Shown: positions 22,739-34,100 of the stretch, piece after piece | Layout of the letters: every line of letters begins with the position of its first letter | Numbering within the stretch: the stretch's first letter is position 1 | NCBI GenBank assembly: GCA_014338405.1 | Contig: JTDE01001545.1 | Coordinates: forward strand, 35,594 to 99,593 | DNA: 64,000 nt | Direction of reading: 5' to 3' | Origin: Paragonimus skrjabini miyazakii | Lineage: Eukaryota > Platyhelminthes > Trematoda > Plagiorchiida > Troglotrematidae | The notes under the pieces: generated by a model | Database searches by the model: none | Told to the model about the DNA's origin: nothing | Seen by the model: only the letters and a program-made list of their open reading frames with translations | Position numbers and translations under genes: made by a program

Positions 22739-22845
22739 CATCTTCCTCAGCCCTTTGCGTGAACACGGTCAGCTTGCCTGTTTGAAAACCTGAAAGGAAG
22801 CTGAGGGGAGTATATGTGGTCAAACAAAATGGCGGCACAATTGTA

Positions 22846-23021
22846 GCTTTTGATCGCCAGGCTAATTACAACGCAATAAGTATGAAAACAATAACTGGAT
22901 AGAGTCACAGAAACGGCCAATAGAGGTTGTGGACGGTATGTTTGTTATCAGTTACACAATCACCATCCTAAATTGTAGGCCATAGAAGATTAAGTGTCCG
23001 CACGAACTTCTTCTGAGTGTA
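22846..23021 (-). repeat. left inverted arm of a Penelope-like element
   Basis: The reverse complement matches 23648-23835 along most of its length. Shared landmarks are the pieces GTTGTAATTAGCCTG, GTTTTCATA, ACAATTTAGGA and TGCGGACACTT. Arms of this kind are known for PLEs, whose LTR-like repeats can be direct or inverted. On the minus strand the arm holds an eroded hammerhead at about 22840-22864 (core CTGGCGA instead of CTGATGA). Confidence 0.7.
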
Positions 23022-23647
23022 AACGTAACGATTGTGCAATCGGATAATAATGGCCTCAGCAACGGTCAACACTCTAAATCTCGGCGCTTCTGAGCGATTT
23101 CTTGGCACTTAGTAGACAATCTTACTGATAAAATGATGAGAGTTGACCAAATGCGCAACAACCACGTTTGAAACCGTGTTACTCAAACCGCTGTTTAGTC
23201 ACACAGGAAGACGTTGATTCAGTCTATCAAACAACTGTCTTGTAGTATGACCAATGTGTCGTGTTGTACAGTAGCAAACATGATTACACACGACAACCGG
23301 TTGTAGAACATGGAAGTTTGTCCTTGAGTTACGACGTTATAGTAGGTGTTAGACGAAAACTCACGCACAACTGAGGGGCAGAGTAGGTTGTTTCGACTAA
23401 CTTTCTTGTGTCGAGTGTCATACATCGGTCATATCGACATAGAGCATGCACGTCAACATGCCTGGTTAAGCACTGGTGTAACTAGACCGGTTTCGACTGT
23501 GGTTGTTTGCAATCCTACTGACTTTAGTCTTCCTGTCAGTAAGAAAGATGCCATTCAGATTACCTACCGAGTACCTAAGAATCGGTTAAAACTGGTGGGA
23601 TCCCGAATTTCGATTGCAGCCTAGACTATTAGTATTCGATTTCCATG
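23022..23647 (-). pseudogene. Penelope-like element fragment with GIY-YIG motif
   Basis: Between the two inverted arms, the minus strand at about 23205-23295 reads CNHVCYCTTRHIGHTTRQL followed by FDRLNQRLPV. This is the Cys/Cys, YIG-like (HIG), T-x-R-x-L pattern of the PLE GIY-YIG nuclease. Upstream on that strand, where the reverse transcriptase should be, there is only about 330 bp with stops and shifts and no clear RT motif. The copy is therefore a deleted, inactive derivative. The family differs from the copy at 1-366. Confidence 0.65.
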
Positions 23648-23856
23648 CGTTCAGAGTTTGTTGCGGACACTTGATCTCCTCTGGCCGACAATAAACCAAG
23701 CCCACAATTTAGGACAGTGGTTACATAGCTGATAATAAACATGCTGTCCATAACCTCTGTTGATTGTTTTGATGGCTCGCTGTAGTTACTGTTTTCATAT
23801 TTACTGTGTTGTAATTAGCCTGATGATCAAACAGAGAAAACAAGTATTGTTCGCTA
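23648..23856 (+). repeat. right inverted arm of the Penelope-like element
   Basis: This is the partner of the left arm at 22846-23021; the two differ by scattered substitutions and small indels, so the insertion is not recent. On its + strand it carries the hammerhead at 23816-23856. Relative to the minus-strand PLE frame this is the upstream arm. Confidence 0.7.
23816..23856 (+). ncRNA. hammerhead ribozyme in the PLE arm
   Basis: A complete minimal hammerhead can be traced. Helix I is TAGC (23816-23819) with GCTA (23853-23856). The core is CTGATGA (23820-23826). Helix II is TC/GA around AAACA (23827-23835). GAAA follows (23836-23839). Helix III is ACAA/TTGT around GTA (23840-23850). The cleavage step is after TC (23851-23852). 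Helix II has only two pairs with T-A where G-C is usual, so activity may be weak. Hammerheads in PLE LTR-like repeats are known, which supports the call. Confidence 0.7.
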
Positions 23857-24172
23857 CTTTGTCGCTCTCATGATTTCAATGGATATTTTCGAACGAAATG
23901 TAGTATTTCCTGTTCTTAGGAAACGTCTAGAAAAATTTACCTTCCCTTTGGTCAATTTTTTATGGCTGAAAAATGAACTCTACCTAAATAAGACTGTAAG
24001 CTTTTGATAGGTTTATTGCAAATGCAGTGCGCTTTATCGGGAGTTTGTTGGAGACAATCTTATTTGGGTTTACACAAGCCGTTCAGAGCAGGGCTTTTGT
24101 GTTTGTTTGCAATTACCCGTTCGGCGTGAAGCATTTTTGTCTGGAAGAAGTGGTCATTGGTTTTGGTTGCAG

Positions 24173-24319
24173 ATCATGCGTGCAATTACCAAAATAGTTT
24201 TCAAAGATCCCATATACAATCTAACGGACTTGGTTTACTATTTGTGGGAAACTTTTCCATTTACAGCTCAAGACATCGTGCACGAAGTTCGTCAATTGGT
24301 TGAGGATAAAGAAAACTGG
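24173..24319 (+). CDS. possible isolated exon
   Basis: A TTTTGGTTGCAG acceptor ends at 24172 and GTGAGT starts at 24320. The 49 codons are in phase 0 at both ends and read like a structured, helical protein segment, with IVFKDPIYNLTDLVYYLW and IVHEVRQLVEDKENW. The residue mix is unlike the disordered exons at 2970-14761, and the single base left at 14761 does not fit phase 0, so if it belongs to the same gene other exons are missing. I do not recognise the family. Confidence 0.35.
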
Positions 24320-24385
24320 GTGAGTGATCCTCTTCGTAACTTTCTATGGGTTTGGTCCTGTGTGATGTCTAATTCATTTTTTTGA

Positions 24386-25479
24386 GATCTAATAAATGAT
24401 CACCCGAATTGGAAGCTGAAATCTTCTCAATAATCTCTCAAGCGTTACGTTTCCACTTAGTTACTTTCATTAACCACTCATTAATTTCTCATCAAAATTG
24501 ATTCTATCCATGAACAAAGATGTATTACACTTTTAATGGAGCAAATTAAATCGCTAGCTGCTTGTGAATTTGATACTTTCCACTTTTCCGAGCGGATATG
24601 ACGTTTTGTTCGTTTTTCAGGTGAGCACGTAAGTCGTTCTAGATGGCGTGTCTTACTTACATGTGTGTATGTGTCAATTATGTCGCCGGCATCACAGCTA
24701 CCGCAGCACTCGAATCATTTCCCTACAAAACTATTCTCCCGAAGGTTTAAGGGGAACCGTCACGTCACGTTTAGCCACATTCTGACGACTGGTTGAAATA
24801 ATTTTGTTTCTCTACGAATCCTCACGTCAGCAATCCAGGAGAGGATTCAGCATCTATGGATTGAACAACTGTGATTCAACCTCCCTACAGCTTTGTCATG
24901 TTTATAACGTCCGGTTTGGGACCTGCTACTTAGTTTGAGAGACTTCCAGTCTGGTGCTGACAAACTGGTTGCAACAAATCACTGCGCCGATCTGTAAACA
25001 TATGTGTATTTTTATATTTGATTTTGTCCAACGCGTTCAGCTTTTACTGTTCGCTTTCTTTTCTTCGCCTTAAGTGAGTGATACGCTAATGTTTACGTAC
25101 ATGAAGCTGAGGATCTATAACGTAAACAAGTTTGGAAACAACTGACTTGCCAGCTTAATGTAGCTTGTTTGATGGACATGATCCACTTTGCTACTAGTCT
25201 ATATCTACGATTTTCATGATGGTCCGAGTGAAAACCCTTGTTCCCGTCTCCAGTTAGTTAATCAATGTTGGACAAAGGAATGAACAAGCACAAGTACTAC
25301 TGCTCATCTGTCACAAATCAAACCTGAAGAATATAAGGTTGTCGTCCTTCGCCGGCTGAACTTTTTCAGTCGTTCACCCTCAGTAAATGGTCAAAAATCG
25401 CATGAACAGCCGTCAGAAGCACAGTGTAACAAATATGCTCGTTTTGAGTTATCCTTCACCGGGCGAAATATGTAACGTT
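24386..25479. other. no supported gene
   Basis: AT-rich sequence with no repeat or exon that I can support. Its last part probably belongs to the 3' flank of the PLE copy that follows on the minus strand; a block like AAAACGAGCATATTTG near 25450 resembles the one after the PLE at 1-366. Confidence 0.35.
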
Positions 25480-25800
25480 TTTGTGGAACCGCAAGGGTTT
25501 GAACAAGGTGTTTCTGTGCTCATAAAGGAAATTATTCAATCGAATTTCGATGCCCCCAGCCGTAACCAGCATTCGACCTCTCACAGCGTTTGATTAAGTG
25601 CTGTTGATTTAGTAAATCGGATTAAAGGAAGTGGCTAGTTTGATGGCATCAGAATCAACAATTAACGCCACAACCACACTAGCAATTGTTTTGATAATTT
25701 CATTATTGATCCAGACTGAATGACGTTCACGGGTGCTTTCAGATATGCGTCTGGTTATACGGCCCATATAATTAATGTAGTGAGAATGAACGGTCACACT
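25480..25800 (-). pseudogene. Penelope-like element, GIY-YIG endonuclease C-terminal part
   Basis: Minus-strand frame with YMGRITRRISESTRERHSVW followed by ASVVVALIVDSDAIKLATSF and NPIY. It aligns position by position with the copy at 1-366 (YLGRTTKYLAERMRERHPAW, SSVVTHLVDIHHTVNLDSW, RSIY). A stop follows, then shifted remnants (AVRGRMLVTAGGIEIRLNNF). The Cys-x-Cys part upstream is lost. The + strand frame at 25387-25593 is the shadow of this copy. Confidence 0.7.
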
Positions 25801-26839
25801 GTATTACTCGTGGCTAGTCAGGCGGATGCACGCATTTACGTAGAGAACAGACCGGTGGAGAATACGAGATAAAACGATGAGTTGCGGCAGTGTCTTTCAT
25901 ACATAAACTTGGCATTGGAAGCTATGACATTCCAAGATTATTGTTGTTTGCAAATTAGTGTTCGTATTTGAGATAGTGTTCAATCATATGCTGCAAGTGT
26001 CTGCTATCTGAAAGAACCATCTTTGTACCACAAAATTATTTGGTTCGCAAGGCTTGTTAGACGGGAGCAAATGAATGAGTATACGTAGAAAAAACCCAGA
26101 AAAAACAACAGCTAACAGTGAACACAACGCTGGAGTAGAGTCAAAACAATTGTGTATTACGGTGGCATAGAAGGTTTTGCTGATAGGGCTACTGTGTCAT
26201 CTAAAGAATGTTTCAGCAAGTTTTTCGCCTATGAATGCTGATTCCTTGTACCTTATCCCTTTTCTCATTACGTTACTTAGACCTGTCTGCAAATCGCTCC
26301 TTGTAGGTACTTTTAAGACTAGTATGCGTAGAATAGGCTACAGATGGAACATTACATGATGTATAAATATTCTCGCGGCTTGATCATTCAAACAGTTTAT
26401 GAGATTTCTTCTTTGTGTCGTTGGGACAAACCTTCTGAAATGGTGGCTGTGGCTATTTTAGACGTCCTTCCTATGGATTTTGCATTGAACTGACCCATTA
26501 GCACGGCATTCAGATATTCCGTTTAGAGCATGCACAATGGACCTTCAGTTATATAGGATAAACAAGATTCCGGTTTTAGCGATTGTATATCATTCTAAGA
26601 TATACCCGCATATGTTTAACATGTGACAACCACATGCAATGGCAGTGTGAGAATATGTGAAGTGAAATAGTGTGCAAGATAAAAAAGACAAAATGGTGTG
26701 GACAGAGGATATATATATGTACAAAACAATGCACACGTTGTTCCGCAACATCAGCGTCTCTAACTTCTATTCTACGCCACATCAGACAGCGTGTTCAGTG
26801 TCCTTTGGACCCCTGCCAAGAAGCCGAGAGCGCCCTACT

Positions 26840-27700
26840 AAATCAAGCTTCAGAGTTCGGCTCTGTCAACTGAATCGAGGGCCCCTCTGATGTCCAAGAA
26901 CATAGCTGTTGGCTTTCTATATGTATGGTGGATTTCGAGCAACTGGGGGAGTGAGAAAATGTGGTCAACACAGCTAAGGCTGGGACGAAACCCAGATTGC
27001 TTCTCACGGATGTTACTCGCGCGTTTCGCCTAGTATACAAAACAATTTAGACGCAATAAGAATCAGGTTAATCCCCCGGTGACCTGTACACAAAGTGCGT
27101 GGGCTCATTGTGAAAGTGGAGGACGATGTTAGCCAAATCCCGGTCATTTGGAACAATCCCCCTTATCCAGAGTTTCTGGAGCAAAGCCGTTAGCTGTTTA
27201 ACTAAGGCTGGACCTTCATCTACAAAAAGGACAGCGGGGAGTTCGTCTGGATCGGGTGAATTGTGACGTTTGGGGAACCTGACCTCAATTAAGATTTTTG
27301 TTTCCAAGGGCGGAGAAACGTCAAAAGACCAAGGAACACAGGCAGAACTCGCAAGCATAGTCAGTGACGCGAATGCCCAAATGAAATCCTGTTGGAAATG
27401 TTCGGTCCATCGTCCTAAACGTCGTTGTAGGTTATGAATAGGCCCACCATTAACTTCGCAGATTGTCTCGCTAACACTTGGCTTCCTGGTGCTAGTTGTT
27501 CGGATGAGACGTGAAAACCCCTGGGAATTCCCGGTAGCAGCGGCACGCTCCACCTAAATAGTACGTTGTGTTCACCAAGCCTTGCGATCCTCTAGTTTTT
27601 GCTTCCGGATTTTTAAGCAAGTAGCCTTGCTGGCCGAGTCGCATTCACTGGTGGATGGCTATCCCAGAGAGCGTGAGAAGTTTCAGGGATTGCTTAGAGA
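26840..27700 (-). pseudogene. non-LTR retrotransposon reverse transcriptase remnant (RTE/CR1 type)
   Basis: A minus-strand frame at 27068-27553 reads as the segment before and at the start of the reverse transcriptase of flatworm RTE/CR1-type elements: KPSVSETICEVNGG, LGRWTEHFQQDF, a damaged AAGPD box (NSPDPDELPAVLF) and PALVKQLTALLQKLW. Further on, after shifts and stops, GGINLILIASKL and FLDIRGALDSVDRAEL occur near 27067 and 26850. The latter is the first catalytic motif with its Asp, and Phe of AFDSVDR changed to Leu. Upstream, RKQKLEDRKAW near 27590 is the expected linker. Both element ends are missing and several frameshifts are present, so it is dead. Confidence 0.85.
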
Positions 27701-29957
27701 CTCAGCGACTGACGGCTGAAAAACTGGCAGTACCGCACTTATACATTGTATGTCGTATATGGGCCATAATTGCTTTAATGCCTTTTAGTGGGTGAGTTTA
27801 TATGCTAAGGATCGGCACGCTGTGATAAAACTAAAGCGCCTGTGACTCTTCTAGTGCAGATATGCCATTTTGTGTTTGATGTCGAAGGGACCTTACTCTA
27901 AAATGCAGGGCAAACTCGGCACATACCACTGCATGAGGGGGAACCATACAGAGGTTCCTGATTGAATTACAATCTTGGAAACGGCCACATCACCGAAAGC
28001 CTATGGCCACTTGACCATTGTGTCCAAGATTGACACGATGATAGAGATCGCATGGTGATGGACATATGGTTGAGCCCATTCTTTTTGGGTGCGTTTCTGT
28101 TGACTTTCCTTGTCTGTACAATGCACATGAACGCACAGCGCCTTCGTTAGTGTTCGACAAGGAAAACATACAAACGGAAACATATTAGCTCAACGAATAG
28201 ATCAAACTAAGGGTTGACACCACTGATTGCGGTAGAAAACGAATCGATCTGTTTGGCTAGCTGGCGAGTGCATAAACCACCGGAGCACTATCAACTAAGG
28301 GACCACATGCAATAAGCTGTGGTAGAGCGGCTTTCGACTCTGTCATTTGATAAATGAGCGCGGCTTCATTTAATGGTCAGTTAGCTATCATTATAACTGA
28401 GAAGATTGAAGGATTAGACGTTGTTATTGTTTTTTTAGCCCTCATCTATTAGTTACCTAGTGATGCCACTACACTAAGCCTACACTTTGTTGTACGATGT
28501 TTAAAAATAGCTCTGCTTTTGTCCCAGACGTAGTAAAATGTGGTCATGATTAGGCCGCTTGTTGTCTCGGCCTAGCAATGGGTAGCCGCATCAAATAGGT
28601 ACTCAGTATGTGATCTAGTCTCAGCGCAGTCAGGTTTATTGTGCGCAACTTGGGTTCTACTCTGATCGAAAATTATACTTCCACCGGTGCTTGAAGTGGC
28701 CGGTTTGATGGAACCATTTGATGCACATGTATCAATATTGGGTGAATTACTTCATATGAATAATACCGTTTGGACAGAGATGATTTTAACCAAGGGGTTT
28801 GCCATTTTTACTATCAACGTGTTGCCTTCCCTAAAAGTAACACCAGCATTTCATCATGATGTGATTGGCTTCCGTTCAGGCAGCGCATTACTAATGAACA
28901 GTGTGCCAATTTCAAATTGAAAAGGCACAGCGTGACCTAATCTGGGCCTCCTTTGGGTTTGAAACAAAATTGGACAATTGTTCTGTTTCAACGCTGTGTT
29001 TTAGCACTACGTCTTATAATGAACGATTTTAATTTTAGTTTATAATCTGTACAACACCTCCAAATGAGTAAACAACGACAGATCGGTATATTAACATTCT
29101 GAAGAACAGCTTGCTCCCTCTTTAAGTGATGATTGTACGGTCGACGTCTTGCCCAGTAAGTTAGATAAAGGTTCATACACGAGCAGTATGCATCGGTGTG
29201 GTCCTCTAAATAATGGAATAAGAATGGAAATCACCTGACTCGTCTGTTAAGATAGTGATGTCAAACCAACTTCAGGTTTACGCGCCCTCAGTGACAGCAA
29301 AGTTCAAAGCAAATATTCTTTAGGACATTATTACGTACACTATGCGGAGCTGGTCATTGGAGCAGTGCCCAAGGCGAATTAGGTGCATAGAACAAGGTTC
29401 AACTCCTATCAGCTTCAATTTACATTGACTAAAGTAAGTGTGGTTTTTCGTTGAAGTCATCTGCAATCTTTATTCGATAAACTTGAAGAAGATTTTATCT
29501 TTTCTAGTGAGTGTGAGCAAGTGATCATTTTGCATTTTACCCATAATTGCTCTTTTTAGCTTGTGGGCATCCTAATTAACCCGCAGCCGTTGTTTTCGGT
29601 CAATTGTCATTAAGCCTAATCAGTAGGTAAATATTTGGTCACCGACCTTCGACATTCTGACTCTCACAGCTTAGGCACTTGAACTACTCTAGCGTATACT
29701 CAACCGTTGCTAGCACTGTAAAAAATTGACAGGCTTATTGAGAGCGAGGTCATATTAAAGCTTGAGTGTAGCCACTTCTCATATAGACGTACATTGCATC
29801 GTGTCTAACGTATGCTTTTCAGTCATTCTTCACATGATGCCCACGATTCTTGTGTCCCGAGTCTGTGTGAGTCACTTTTGATCAACAGTGATGTGAGACG
29901 ATTACAAAAAGCTGATCATAAAATATCTACGCTAAGATCTGAATAAAAAATTCACAT
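27701..29957. other. no supported gene
   Basis: An open frame at 28687-28920 (+) has no matching splice sites. A possible tRNA-like block, with GGTTCAACTCC at about 29395-29407 and an upstream AGTGCCCAAGGCG, hints at a second, unrelated tRNA-derived repeat, but no second copy was found in the window and no tRNA cloverleaf could be closed. Confidence 0.3.
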
Positions 29958-30070
29958 AAAAAAGGCTGACTGAGAAGTCCTTCTAAATGGTTAGGCTACG
30001 ATTAAATATGACTGATAGTTTGCTTGAAATTAACCAAATCCCCGACTATCCATCAGTCATCATGAAATCT
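29958..30070 (+). mobile_element. 3' fragment of the hammerhead SINE
   Basis: Only the tail is present: GGCTGACTGAGAAGTCCTTC, then GCTTGAAATTAACCAAATCC and CCGACTATCCATCAGTCATC. The latter matches the extreme 3' end seen at 50110-50150 and, reversed, at 55480-55510. The 5' truncation is typical of LINE-driven insertion. Confidence 0.6.
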
Positions 30071-30916
30071 GGAAATCTGGCGGTTTCGGTCTTCTTTCTC
30101 GGACCACTCTAATATCAATGAGGAGAACGCAAGGACAACGGCTCAAGTAAATATATGTCGAACAAGACAGAATCTTCGCACGGTTAGCTGTTCAGTTTAA
30201 ACCGATTCGCTGCGGAAAATGTGATTAACTGTGAGCTATATTCAATATAGTTTGAATAATGTTATGAACCGACTTCTAAGCTGATTTATGAACTCAATAT
30301 CGAAATGCATCGAATGCTTAGTCATTTGGCTTATAAATAATTGAAAATGATTAATTTATCACTGAAGAAAGATTTTTGTGCATTATCCATCCACCCACTA
30401 GCTCCGCTGTCAAACGAATCAGGAAGTGTCTGAAAAATCGGTCAGAACTGGAAACTCTGCCACGCATTATTCACTACAATGTCTTTAATCCAGTCCCTAT
30501 TAGAATGTTTTCGAATGCATCTGCTCTGGTTATAAACTATTTTTGCAAATGTTTTTTTCACTTTCCTAACGTTTTGCTACTATTTATCAGTAAATTGATG
30601 CGCCAAATAAATCACAATGTTTATACTTTTTAATCGCTGACTTTTTAACCCCCCCCACGGAATAATTCACTAGTGTTTTGTTGATCGCGTAAACTGTACG
30701 CTTCCGGTGTTTCTTGGATAGCATTTACACCCCACACTTTCGAAGATTTATGTCAGTGGTGGGGATTTAAATTTGGACAATTTACTCACTCAACAAAACG
30801 GTGAACCTGCCTACTGACGATAACAATCACGTTTGGGTTTGTAACAGAAAGTGTGCTTTGCTACTAAGACATAATAATTTCATAAGCTAACTTTGAAAAA
30901 AATATATTTCAATTAG

Positions 30917-31149
30917 GTGGACTACTCATGAAAGTAGTTAGTCAAACGAGAAATCACTTTGTTCTGGCCTCAGGTTACAGACTGGAGATCCGGTCATTAG
31001 TTTTTCACTATAACCTTAGGGGAACTCAGAAGCACTGGAGTTTAAGAAATCCGAAATTACCCACTGCTCCCTGTACTTTTATTGTGGCAAGCTTACAATG
31101 TCCAGATGATCCGCCGATCTCAGCAGTATGCAAAAACGATGGCAACTGA
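30917..31149 (+). CDS. possible terminal exon, unassigned
   Basis: After a TTTCAATTAG acceptor, the frame GLLMKVVSQTRNHFVLASGY runs 77 codons to a TGA at 31147. It enters with two bases, which would fit the G left at 14761, but 16 kb away and without other support. Open frames of this size are common by chance here. Confidence 0.15.
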
Positions 31150-34100
31150 AGGTTTAAGCATAATAATTCAACTAGGCAGGACGTGGATTAATAGTACAAT
31201 GTTTAGCACACTAATCCCATACTCATGTGAAACCAAAGTTTAACTGTCCGTGGGGAGGGGGAACGCATTGTTTTTTAACTGCTGCCTAATTAACTCCAGT
31301 ATCCACGCTGGAATCAACCAAAGTTTGTTATAGTTTGTCCGTTCTTTTTCGCAAAGTATTCAATGACTTTTCCGAGAAATTTGCTTTTTTGCATAATGAG
31401 CTGTAGTGGATTTTTTGATGTATTCGCTCACACCAATGAAATGACTGAAAATGAATTGTAATTAGTGTAGTTTTTGATATAGACCGTGAAATCAAGTTCG
31501 TACGAAGATGAGAGATCACGTATCTACAAAAACTCTAGCAATCACTCGAAATGATGTTTCACTCTATGCAGATGATTATATTATGGGAATTTAGCTTTAT
31601 CGTCAATAAACGGCAATAATGAAAGGGGTCAGCTGACAATGGTTCTTGATTCAGAAATGATACGAAAAGGACAGGGTTATAATGTATCACTCACTGTAAT
31701 TTCACGTGTGAATCAGCTGAATATTCACTCACTCAGGGTGAATGAAACAAGTTGTCCTTTTCACTATTATATGCCAATTAGTACCGATTACTTACTTGAC
31801 GTTTGCTGGGTATCACTCATCTAGCTTGTCATTATTTCGCTCCACAGCACGTGGCTCTGTCGAACTGATTGTCAAAACTAAATTTTATTCCTTACGTATG
31901 ATGTGGAAAGTGGACTGGTGGGTCATGAAATCTCTGAACAGAGTAAGTTGGAGGGGTTGGGTTATCACGCCTCAACGGTTGACATTTGTTAACCATGATA
32001 TCTACCTTCTCGTGTTGTAGGATGCTGGTGATTCTGTCCACGCTTGAGCCACTGTCTGATCGGCTGAAAGGTGTAAGTCATTCTTCTTTGATCACATACT
32101 CAACAGTGTGAGTTGCTCAAACTGTCCGTCTAGGATGGCTGGATACTTTGAACTGACAATATTCTGTCAGACTGAGAGGGGCATGCACGGGAGTTTAAGT
32201 CGTCTTACAACGAAAGCACTGCTGTTTCAGGGTAAATTCACATTGAAGTAGTTGTACAACTACACAGGGTACCTGGGATATGGGGTCCAGGCAATCTGAT
32301 TGGTTATTGATTCAATGGGTTTTGTAGAAAACAACCATTCGCGCAGTGGGTGATTTTAGGCAAAAAGCACTGAAACTAATAGTAACGTAAGGCGGATGTC
32401 AGTAAGTGAAAATACAGCGAATTGTGATAAAGTGCGCAAAATGATGCCGACTGGCCATGACAGCTTATTTATCATACGCATTTCCGCATGTCTGTTTTAT
32501 CTGTTCTGATTTGGCACACGTATAACTACCATGGAAAGTGTCAAAATTCTTGAGTTTAACGTCTACAAAGCACAACTTTATCGCTTCACCTTAGAACAAA
32601 AGTACATTCAAGCATGGACTTAGCGGAAATTCTTACATGAGGTGCGCACTGAGTCACTTAAAGCGAGTAGAAGCTCAGAACGTCCAAATAAATCGAACTT
32701 TTTGTAGGACCAATTGGAAATGTAATCTACCCATTCGGTTCACTCGAGAGAGTTACCGTCAATATTTTGTACCACTAATTCGGAGAAGATGGGTGAAATA
32801 TGACTCGGGACAAAAAGTATCCGCTTGCAAAACCCGCCACAGAAACAGGGAAATGAAGGTTTGATTTCAATTTACTAAGTGTTTGTTAACTCAGGGTCTA
32901 TGGTTTTATTCAAAATCCTTTTTATACACGGTTGGAAGTATGCTACTAGGGGGCCACGAACCATTAACAAAAAACCGATCGGCTTCAAGCCTCTATCCAA
33001 AAATGTTATACTGGCGCTACAACTTATCATCACTCCTTCCAAAAAATTGTTTTTCTAAATTAAACATATTGAGTCCATTCAGTTACAAAGTTCAAATACA
33101 TTGGGCATTACTGAATGTTTCTTGGTTGCCGAACGAAAACTAAAGTATGACGAAAATGACAGAGGTATTATTATGTAGGATGCTGCATCATGTCACATTG
33201 CAATTATGTACACGCCCTAAGTGATGCAGTTACTGTATGCCTCAAAATAACCCTTGCGTCTGTTTGTGGAGGTCGAGGTTTAGCCAACTGTCAATAAATT
33301 GTTCGGACTGGAATGTTGTCACAAATGGCTCCATCATTTAGAACAAAAATTGACGCACAAGCCGGAATCCGTGTTCACACCCAGCGACCATTGATTCTTG
33401 TACGGACGCTCTTTCATAACGTGTATGCCTCGAAGCGATTAGAGGGCAACACTATCTTTACGTTTTGATTTCTTTCAGTGGCCCCGTACATAAAACTCAT
33501 ATGTGTGCGCGGCAGCGACATGACACTGCCTTTCAGAAATTTGTCTACACAAAAGTTTGTTTTTGTTACACCATAAGGTTTGTTATGGTTTGTGTCAGTG
33601 TCCTGCGACTACAGAGAGCCCAACATTACCCTATAGTTAATCTTACCTCAGTTAACGTTAAGGCCTTCCGGTTGCAATCACGTAGTAACACATTAGATGA
33701 ACTACTGGGGGCAACCAGGCACCCCAGTTTGCGATCGGACATTCTAAGTTGCTGTTCAAGCGTCGAGTTGTTGGCGTACGCGGTTTGCTTATTCTAAGTA
33801 ATCGTCTAGATGAGTCATCGATCGAATGTATAAATAAAAATATAGGTTTAAAGTAGAAGGGGCCACGGGGAGTTGAAAAAACAGCAGAGTCAACCATATA
33901 TTGAACGTTGTTTTCTTGGATAGTAACCAATATATGTTTCTTGTAATATAATTCATTATATCGTGGTAATGCACTGCGTAGTGCTCAAGTTCCTGTGTTC
34001 TTGTAGACTGCTGTGAACGGTTGATCAAAACGATTAGACTCTTGGAGAAAGATTCATTCTTTTCTATGTTGTGCGACCGATGAGTGTTCTCGAATAAAAT

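Noticed and set aside
25370..25593. + strand exon-like frame after CTTTTTCAG
   Set aside because: It is antisense to a PLE GIY-YIG remnant on the minus strand that aligns well with the copy at 1-366.
33465..33797. 110-codon + strand frame after TTTCTTTCAG
   Set aside because: No in-frame donor and no phase-matched neighbour; left as unassigned.
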